Of a DNA stretch of 64,000 bases, positions 59,056 to 64,000 are shown piece after piece; positions within the stretch are counted from its first letter, which is position 1, and every line of letters begins with the position of its first letter. Below the pieces are notes generated by a model. It searched no databases. It was given only the letters and a program-made list of their open reading frames with translations, and was not told the origin of the DNA. This DNA comes from Nonomuraea wenchangensis (lineage in GTDB: Bacteria > Actinomycetota > Actinomycetes > Streptosporangiales > Streptosporangiaceae), in NCBI RefSeq assembly GCF_900111685.1, contig NZ_FOHX01000007.1, positions 173,986 through 237,985 on the forward strand, read 5' to 3'. The position numbers and the translations under genes were made by a program.

Positions 59056-60048
59056 TCACCGGTCGAGCACCTGGAGCGGCGGCGGCCCGCCGCTCAGCAC
59101 CAGCGGCCCGGAGTCCGTACAGGCCACGACGTCCGCCACGCGGGCGCCGAACAGGTCGGGCACGTAGATCGCCGGCTCCAGGCAGAGCGTCATGCCGGCG
59201 GCGAGAGGGACGTCCTCGCCCAGCCACGGCCCCTCCTCGGGGCCGAGGCCGACGCCGCGCCCGGCGTGCCCGGCGGCGAAGTGGCCGTAGCCGCTGGCGT
59301 CGATGACCTCGCTGACGGCGCGGGCGACGGCGCGGGCCGGCGCGGGCGGCCGGGCCGCCGCCAGGCCGGCGCGGTGGGCGGCCACCACGACCGTGTACAT
59401 GGCCTCGAAGTCCTCCGGCGGCTCGGCGACCGCGAACACCCGCGCGACCTCCGCGCAGTAGCCGCCCCACCGGCCGCACACCGACACCGCCAGCGCGTCC
59501 CCGGGGTTGATGACCCGGCCGCCGGGCAGGTGCCCGGGCCTGGCCGTGTGCTCGCCGGCCGCCACGCGCAGCGCCAGCAGCTCCTCGCAGCCCGACTCCA
59601 GCGCGAGCAGCCGCAGCCGGGCGGCCATCGCCCGCTCGGTCGCGCCGAACCAGGCCAGCTCGCGCGCCTGCCGCAGCACCTCCTCGGCGCGCAGCGCCGC
59701 CCGCTCGACGGCGGCCACCTCGTGCGGCTCCTTGCGCAGCCGCAGCGGCGCGAGCACCGCCGAGGCGGGCACCAGCTCGGCCTCGATCGTCATGCCGAAC
59801 AGCTCGCGCACCCGCATCTCCGGGTCCACCCCGACCCGCCGCGCGCCCGAGGGCACCAGCGCGGCCGGGTCGCCGGTCTCGACGGCCGCGTCCCCCGTCA
59901 CGACGAGGAAGCCGGCCCCGTCCCGGCCGCCGAGGAAGCGGAAGTCCGGCGAGGGCCGCAGCACCAGGGCGTCCACCCCGGCCGCGGCCATGGCGGCGCG
60001 GGCGGCGGCCAGCCTGGCCGCCCGCCCGGCCTCCGGCAGCGGCGTCAC
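59056..60048 (-). CDS. M24 (pita-bread) family protein lacking metal ligands
   Basis: 330 residues with the two-domain Xaa-Pro peptidase/creatinase fold. Aligned by motif to active M24 peptidases, the five metal ligands read Ser189, Glu200, Arg264, Glu291 and Ala305 instead of Asp, Asp, His, Glu, Glu, so a dinuclear metal site cannot form. His173 (RPGHLPGGR), equivalent to the catalytic His of metal-free creatinase, is kept. It may be a metal-independent amidinohydrolase-type enzyme or a binding protein. The GTG overlaps the stop of the ATPase gene, so it is coupled to the importer. Confidence 0.8.
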   Translation of the reverse strand: MTPLPEAGRAARLAAARAAMAAAGVDALVLRPSPDFRFLGGRDGAGFLVVTGDAAVETGDPAALVPSGARRVGVDPEMRVRELFGMTIEAELVPASAVLAPLRLRKEPHEVAAVERAALRAEEVLRQARELAWFGATERAMAARLRLLALESGCEELLALRVAAGEHTARPGHLPGGRVINPGDALAVSVCGRWGGYCAEVARVFAVAEPPEDFEAMYTVVVAAHRAGLAAARPPAPARAVARAVSEVIDASGYGHFAAGHAGRGVGLGPEEGPWLGEDVPLAAGMTLCLEPAIYVPDLFGARVADVVACTDSGPLVLSGGPPPLQVLDR

Positions 60049-60977
60049 TTCGGCTCGTGCAGCCAGCAGGCGACCGGCCCGAACGCCGGATCCTCCTCCC
60101 TGCACCGGTCCATGACCAGTGGGCAGCGTGGATGGAAGCGGCATCCGGCGGGCGGCGCGGCCGGGTCCGGCACGTCGCCCGGCAGCTCCGCGGGCAGCAC
60201 GCCCATCCCGTCGGGATGCGGGATGGCCGCCAGCAGCGCCTTCGTGTACGGGTGCCGCGGCTCGGCCCACACCTCCTCGGTGCGTCCCACCTCGACGATC
60301 CGCCCCAGGTACATGACGGCCACCCGGTCGGCGATCAGCCGCACCACGGACAGGTCGTGGCTGATGAACAGCAGCCCCGCGCCCGACTCCACGGCGAGGT
60401 CGCGCATGAGCCTGGCCACCTGCGCCTGGGCGGAGGCGTCCAGCGCCGAGATGGGCTCGTCGCCGATCAGCAGCCGCGGCCGGGCGGCCAGCGCCCGCGC
60501 GATCGCGACCCGCTGCCGCTGCCCGCCGGAGAACTCGTGCGGGTGCCGCCCGGCGAACTCGCGCGGCAGCCCCACCCGTTCCAGCAGGTCGGCGGGGGAG
60601 GTGGCGGTGTCGCCCGCGGTCCGCAGCCCGTCGGCGATCTGGTCGCCGACCCGGCGTCGCGGGTTCAGCGACGTGTACGGATCCTGGAACACCATCTGGA
60701 CACCGGTGTGCCGCCGCTTGCGCAGCCCGAGCGGCATGACCGGCTCCCCCTCGAAGGTGATCGACCCGGCGCTGACCGGGCCGAGCCCGCACACCGCCCG
60801 CGCCAGCGTGGACTTGCCGCACCCGGACTCGCCGACCAGCCCCACGACCTCGCCGGGGCCGACCCGCAGGCTCGCGCCCGCCACGGCCCGCACCGAGGGC
60901 CGGCCTGGAGTGCGGTGCTCGACGACCAGGTCGTCCACCGCCAGCAAGGGAGCTGTCGTCGTGGGCAGGGGGGTCAT
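60045..60977 (-). CDS. Peptide ABC transporter ATP-binding protein (DppF-like)
   Basis: 310 residues. Walker A GESGCGKST at 49-57, Q-loop MVFQDPYTSLNPR, signature FSGGQRQR, Walker B IGDEPISALD and SHDLSVV. The C-terminal oligopeptide-transporter domain carries four cysteines (279, 285, 292, 304) in the CRFHPRC...C...C pattern. In the importer at the other end of the window the cysteine set is on the DppD-like partner instead. ATG 60977 overlaps the stop of the preceding ATPase gene (ATGA). Confidence 0.93.
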   Translation of the reverse strand: MTPLPTTTAPLLAVDDLVVEHRTPGRPSVRAVAGASLRVGPGEVVGLVGESGCGKSTLARAVCGLGPVSAGSITFEGEPVMPLGLRKRRHTGVQMVFQDPYTSLNPRRRVGDQIADGLRTAGDTATSPADLLERVGLPREFAGRHPHEFSGGQRQRVAIARALAARPRLLIGDEPISALDASAQAQVARLMRDLAVESGAGLLFISHDLSVVRLIADRVAVMYLGRIVEVGRTEEVWAEPRHPYTKALLAAIPHPDGMGVLPAELPGDVPDPAAPPAGCRFHPRCPLVMDRCREEDPAFGPVACWLHEPK

Positions 60978-61750
60978 CGCACCTCCGCGTCGGGCAGGGA
61001 CTCCAGCAGGGACCGGGTGTACGGGTGCTCCGGCGTGCGCAGCACCTGAACGCGCGGCCCGGACTCCACGACCAGGCCGTCCTTCATCACGCTCACCTCG
61101 TCGGCGACCGCCGACATCACGCCGAGGTCGTGGGTGACCAGCAGCACCGCGAGGCCCAGCTCGTCGCACAGGCCGCGCAGCAGGCGCAGCACGCCGGCCT
61201 GCACGGTCACGTCGAGCGCGGTCGTCGGCTCGTCGGCGATGAGCACCTTCGGCGAGCAGGCCAGCGCCACGGCGATGGCGATGCGCTGCCGCATGCCGCC
61301 GGAGAACTGGTGGGGATAGCGCCGGTACGCCTCCTCGGCGCCCGGGATGCGTACCTTGCCGAGCAGCTCCACGGCCCGCGCCCGCGCCTCGGCCTTGCCG
61401 AGCCCGAGGTGGTGGCGCATGTGCTCGGTGAGCTGCCGGCCGACGGTCAGCATGGGGTGCAGGCTGGTGGCCGGGTCCTGGAAGACCATGGCCACCTCGC
61501 CGCCGCGCACCTTGTTGAGCTCCTTGGGCGGCAGCGTCAGCAGGTCGCGCCCGCCGAGCCGGATCGCCCCGGTGGCGCGCGAGCCGTGCGGCAGCAGCCC
61601 CAGCACCGCGAGGCCCGTCATCGTCTTGCCCGACCCGCTCTCGCCGGCCAGGCCGTGCACCTTGCCGGGCTCCAGCCGCAGGTCCACGCCGCGCAGCACG
61701 TCCCGTCCCGCGATCGTCACCTTGAGCCCGGCGATGTCGAGTGCCGTCAC
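60974..61750 (-). CDS. Peptide ABC transporter ATP-binding protein (DppD-like, short)
   Basis: 258 residues from a GTG overlapping the permease stop. Walker A AGESGSGKT near 34-42, Q-loop VFQDPATSLHP, signature FSGGMRQR, Walker B IADEPTTALD and THDLGV are intact. It stops just after HPYTRSLLESLP, so the cysteine-bearing C-terminal domain is absent. It pairs with the DppF-like ATPase to drive import. Confidence 0.93.
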   Translation of the reverse strand: MTALDIAGLKVTIAGRDVLRGVDLRLEPGKVHGLAGESGSGKTMTGLAVLGLLPHGSRATGAIRLGGRDLLTLPPKELNKVRGGEVAMVFQDPATSLHPMLTVGRQLTEHMRHHLGLGKAEARARAVELLGKVRIPGAEEAYRRYPHQFSGGMRQRIAIAVALACSPKVLIADEPTTALDVTVQAGVLRLLRGLCDELGLAVLLVTHDLGVMSAVADEVSVMKDGLVVESGPRVQVLRTPEHPYTRSLLESLPDAEVR

Positions 61751-62607
61751 AGCGCACGCTCCTTGATCGCACGGGCGGTACGCGGGTCGAGCGCGTCACG
61801 CAGGGTGTCGCCGAGGAAGTTGAACGCCAGCACCACCGTCAGGATCGCCAGGCCGGGGAAGGTCGCCACCCACCAGCTGTCGAACACCTCGACGCCGGAG
61901 GCCACCATCGCCCCCCACTCCGGGGACGGCGGCTTGGCGCCGAGCCCCAGGAACGACAGGCCCGACAGCAGCAGCAGCGCGGTGCCGATGTCCAGGGTGG
62001 CCAGCACCAGCACGGGGCCGGTGATGTTGGGCAGCACGTCCACCCGCAGCGAGCGCCACACCGAGAAGCCCAGCAGCCGCCCGCTCAGCACGAACTCCCG
62101 CTCGCGGATCCCCAGCACCAGCCCGCGGGTGACGCGGGCGTAGGAGGGCCAGGCGACGACGAGCACCGCCAGCACCGCGTTGGCGAGGCTCGCGCCGAGC
62201 GCCGCGGCCACCACCATGGCGAGGATCACCGTCGGGAACGCGAACACCAGGTCCGCCACCCGCATGATCGTCTCGTCGGCCCAGCGGCCGAAGTACCCCG
62301 CGCAGGCGCCCAGCAGGCCGCCGATCGCCACCGACAGCACCACCAGCAGCAGCGTCAGCGGGATCGACACCCGCGCGCCGTAGAGGACACGGCTGAGGAC
62401 GTCGCGGCCGAGCTGGTCGGTGCCGAACCAGTGCCCGGGTCCCGGCGGGGCCAGCCTGGGCAGGTCCTGGGCGAGCGGGTCGTGCGGGGCCAGCAGCGGC
62501 GCGGCCAGCACGACGACCAGCCAGACCGCCGCCAGCACCGCGCCGCTGACGGCCAGCGGCTGCCGCCACGCCTCGGGCAGCCTCGCGAGGAGGCTCGCGC
62601 GTCTCAT
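61747..62607 (-). CDS. Dipeptide-type ABC transporter permease (DppC-like)
   Basis: 286 residues. Span 1 at about 18-38, then HWFGTDQLGRDVLSRVLYGA, the DppC hallmark, five more spans and an EAA loop near 165-195 (REFVLSGRLLGFSVWRS...VLPNITG). ATG 62607 overlaps the dppB stop (ATGA), while its own stop overlaps the GTG of the ATPase gene. It forms the channel with the next-listed permease. Confidence 0.93.
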   Translation of the reverse strand: MRRASLLARLPEAWRQPLAVSGAVLAAVWLVVVLAAPLLAPHDPLAQDLPRLAPPGPGHWFGTDQLGRDVLSRVLYGARVSIPLTLLLVVLSVAIGGLLGACAGYFGRWADETIMRVADLVFAFPTVILAMVVAAALGASLANAVLAVLVVAWPSYARVTRGLVLGIREREFVLSGRLLGFSVWRSLRVDVLPNITGPVLVLATLDIGTALLLLSGLSFLGLGAKPPSPEWGAMVASGVEVFDSWWVATFPGLAILTVVLAFNFLGDTLRDALDPRTARAIKERAL

Positions 62608-63665
62608 TGCAACCTCACTCGGGGGTCGATGACGCCGTACAGGACGTCCACGACCAGGTTGATGGCCAGGTAGACGACGCCCACGACCAGGCCGACGCCC
62701 ATGACGGCGGGCAGGTCGAGGGTGGTCGCGCTCTTGTACGCGTACTGGCCGATGCCGGGCCAGGCGAAGATCGCCTCCACCAGCACCGTGCCGGACAGCA
62801 GGGAGCCGAAGGCGAGGCCCGCCACCGTGATGATCGGCACCAGGGCCGAGCGCAGCACGTAACGGAAGAGGATCACCCGGCCGGGCAGGCCCTTCGCGCG
62901 GGCGGCCCGCACGTAGTCCTGTCCCAGCACCTCCAGCACCGCCGAGCGGGTGAAGCGGGTGAGCAGGCCGATCGTGTAGAGCGCCAGCACCAGGGCGGGG
63001 GTGACCAGGTGCCCGGCGGCCGAGGCGAAGATGTCCCACCGGCCGGCGAGCAGCGCGTCCACCGTCTGCAGCCCGGTCACCGGCGGGGCCATGCCGAGCG
63101 CCACGTCCACCCGGCCGCTGCCGGGGGTGATCTGCAGGCGGTAGAAGAACACGTAGAAGGCCATCAGCGCCAGCCAGAACGTCGGCACCGAGATGCCGAT
63201 GAGGCTCACCACGCGCAGCGTGTGGTCGGCCAGGCGGTCCCTGCGCAGCGCGGCGACCACGCCGAAGGCCACGCCCAGCACCAGCGACACCAGGATCGCC
63301 GCGCCGGCCAGCTCCAGCGTCGCCGGCACGAACTCGGCGAGGTCGTCGGCGACCGGCCGGTGGCTCTGCTGGCTGGTGCCGAAGTCGCCGTGCAGCAGGC
63401 CCTGCAGGTGCAGGACGTACTGCTGCCAGAGCGGCTTGTCCAGGCCGTGCTCGGCCCGCCACTGCGCCACGATGGCCGGGTCGCCGAGCGCCCGCTGGCC
63501 CAGGTTGGCCGCCACCGGGTCGCCGGGCACCAGGTTCGTCAGCACGAACGTGACGAGCGTGATGCCCCAGGCCATGAGCACGGCGAGCAGCACCCGCCGC
63601 ACGAGGAACCGGGCCAGCGGGGGAACCCGCGGCCCGGTCCGCTCGCGCGTCGCGTCCGGCTTCAT
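62604..63665 (-). CDS. Dipeptide-type ABC transporter permease (DppB-like)
   Basis: 353 residues. An N-terminal span (about 24-45), GDFGTSQQS near 93, a large loop around 180-215 that is longer than in the DppB at 596-1534, and an EAA loop QDYVRAARAKGLPGRVILFR near 245-265, ending with DPRVRL. The ATG directly abuts the stop of the binding-protein gene (TAG then ATG), so the operon is tightly packed. Confidence 0.93.
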   Translation of the reverse strand: MKPDATRERTGPRVPPLARFLVRRVLLAVLMAWGITLVTFVLTNLVPGDPVAANLGQRALGDPAIVAQWRAEHGLDKPLWQQYVLHLQGLLHGDFGTSQQSHRPVADDLAEFVPATLELAGAAILVSLVLGVAFGVVAALRRDRLADHTLRVVSLIGISVPTFWLALMAFYVFFYRLQITPGSGRVDVALGMAPPVTGLQTVDALLAGRWDIFASAAGHLVTPALVLALYTIGLLTRFTRSAVLEVLGQDYVRAARAKGLPGRVILFRYVLRSALVPIITVAGLAFGSLLSGTVLVEAIFAWPGIGQYAYKSATTLDLPAVMGVGLVVGVVYLAINLVVDVLYGVIDPRVRLQ

Positions 63666-64000
63666 CTACTTCGCGCCGAGGTCGGCGACGTCGACCGTCC
63701 ACACCGGGTGGTACTCCAGCCCGGTCACCGAGGCGGCGCTGACGATGTTCTGGCTCGCCTGGATGAGCGGGACGAACGGGCCGGCGGCGTTGAGCTGGTT
63801 CTGCATCTCGGCGTAGGCGCTCTTGCGGGCGTCGTCGCCGACGGCCTCGGCGGCCTTCACGCCGGCGGCCTCGATCTCCTTGGCCGCGCCCTCCTTCCAG
63901 CCGGCCCGCAGGCCGACCGTCTTGCCGGGCAGGAAGGCCAGGTAGTCGCTCGGGTCCGGGTAGTCAGGGCCCCAGTACCACAGGCCCATCTCCTCCTTGC
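63666..64000 (-). CDS. ABC transporter substrate-binding protein, family 5 (C-terminal part)
   Basis: Runs off the right edge; about 111 residues of the C-terminus are visible. WYWGPDYPDPSDYLAFLPG and PFVPLIQASQNIVSAASV, ending in YHPVWTVDVADLG, are typical of SBP_bac_5 peptide-binding proteins (the PDYPDP motif lies in lobe 2). It provides ligand to the DppBCDF-like proteins downstream. The N-terminus, signal peptide and promoter are outside the window. Confidence 0.9.
   Translation of the reverse strand, partial: KEEMGLWYWGPDYPDPSDYLAFLPGKTVGLRAGWKEGAAKEIEAAGVKAAEAVGDDARKSAYAEMQNQLNAAGPFVPLIQASQNIVSAASVTGLEYHPVWTVDVADLGAK

Noticed and set aside
61747..63702. Possible fusion of the DppB and DppC permeases in one 651-codon frame
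   Set aside because: The upstream part is a shifted-frame, Arg/Gly/Ala-rich shadow of dppB. The real dppB is in another frame and overlaps dppC by ATGA.

Overview
The window is about 64 kb of very GC-rich DNA (strong G/C bias at third codon positions, many GTG starts, GTGA/ATGA stop-start overlaps). It reads as chromosome of a filamentous actinomycete; the gene mix (GerW-type sporulation protein, PRC-barrel stress protein, VKOR/DsbA pair, many secreted hydrolases) best suits the Streptosporangiales (Nonomuraea-like) or a relative. That placement is inference from content. I see no rRNA, tRNA, insertion sequence, prophage or CRISPR array, and no gene-free stretch above 300 bases.

Layout. 1-5266 (+): end of a peptide-type ABC importer operon (binding protein, two permeases, two ATPases) closed by a coupled M20 deacylase. 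5294-14855: mostly single genes (SDR, methyltransferase, GNAT, a double-domain Phd/YefM orphan antitoxin, isoprenylcysteine-methyltransferase-like membrane protein, acetylxylan-esterase-like hydrolase, cysteine-free HesB-like protein, erythromycin-esterase-like protein, DUF4142 lipoprotein, PRC-barrel protein, secreted Asp-box protein). 15111-20733 (+): a five-gene unit of two unrecognised proteins, a VAO/PCMH-type flavin oxidase, a 14-TM exporter and a flavin monooxygenase; this is the best candidate for an undescribed pathway. 20852-27548: small genes, a KhtT/KhtU-like K+/H+ antiporter pair, a NarL-type response regulator with a PAS histidine kinase, and a DUF1838 secreted protein.

27625-32910 holds phosphoketolase plus acetate kinase, divergent from glucose-6-phosphate isomerase: together a bifid-shunt-like route from fructose-6-phosphate to acetyl phosphate, ATP and acetate. 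32956-34981 has GerW, a VIT1/CCC1 metal transporter with an iron-box-like site, and an actinobacterial hypothetical. 35196-42031 is a maltodextrin block: a pullulanase divergent from malEFG-like genes, with CTTGCAG-type sites between them. 42099-50673 has a polytopic membrane lipase-like protein, a large secreted phosphodiester glycosidase/phosphoesterase behind a PHO-box-like promoter, and a GH2 beta-galactosidase. A divergent EF-Tu paralogue follows (50737-51897).

52136-64000 looks like a peptide and D-amino-acid salvage neighbourhood: a beta-lactamase-family serine hydrolase, a GNAT coupled to an N-succinylamino-acid-racemase/OSBS enzyme, then, after a CPA1 antiporter and the VKOR/DsbA pair, a second complete Dpp-type operon on the minus strand. 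This operon ends with an M24-family protein that has lost most metal ligands. The two importer operons at the window edges have the same gene order and each ends with its own coupled hydrolase.
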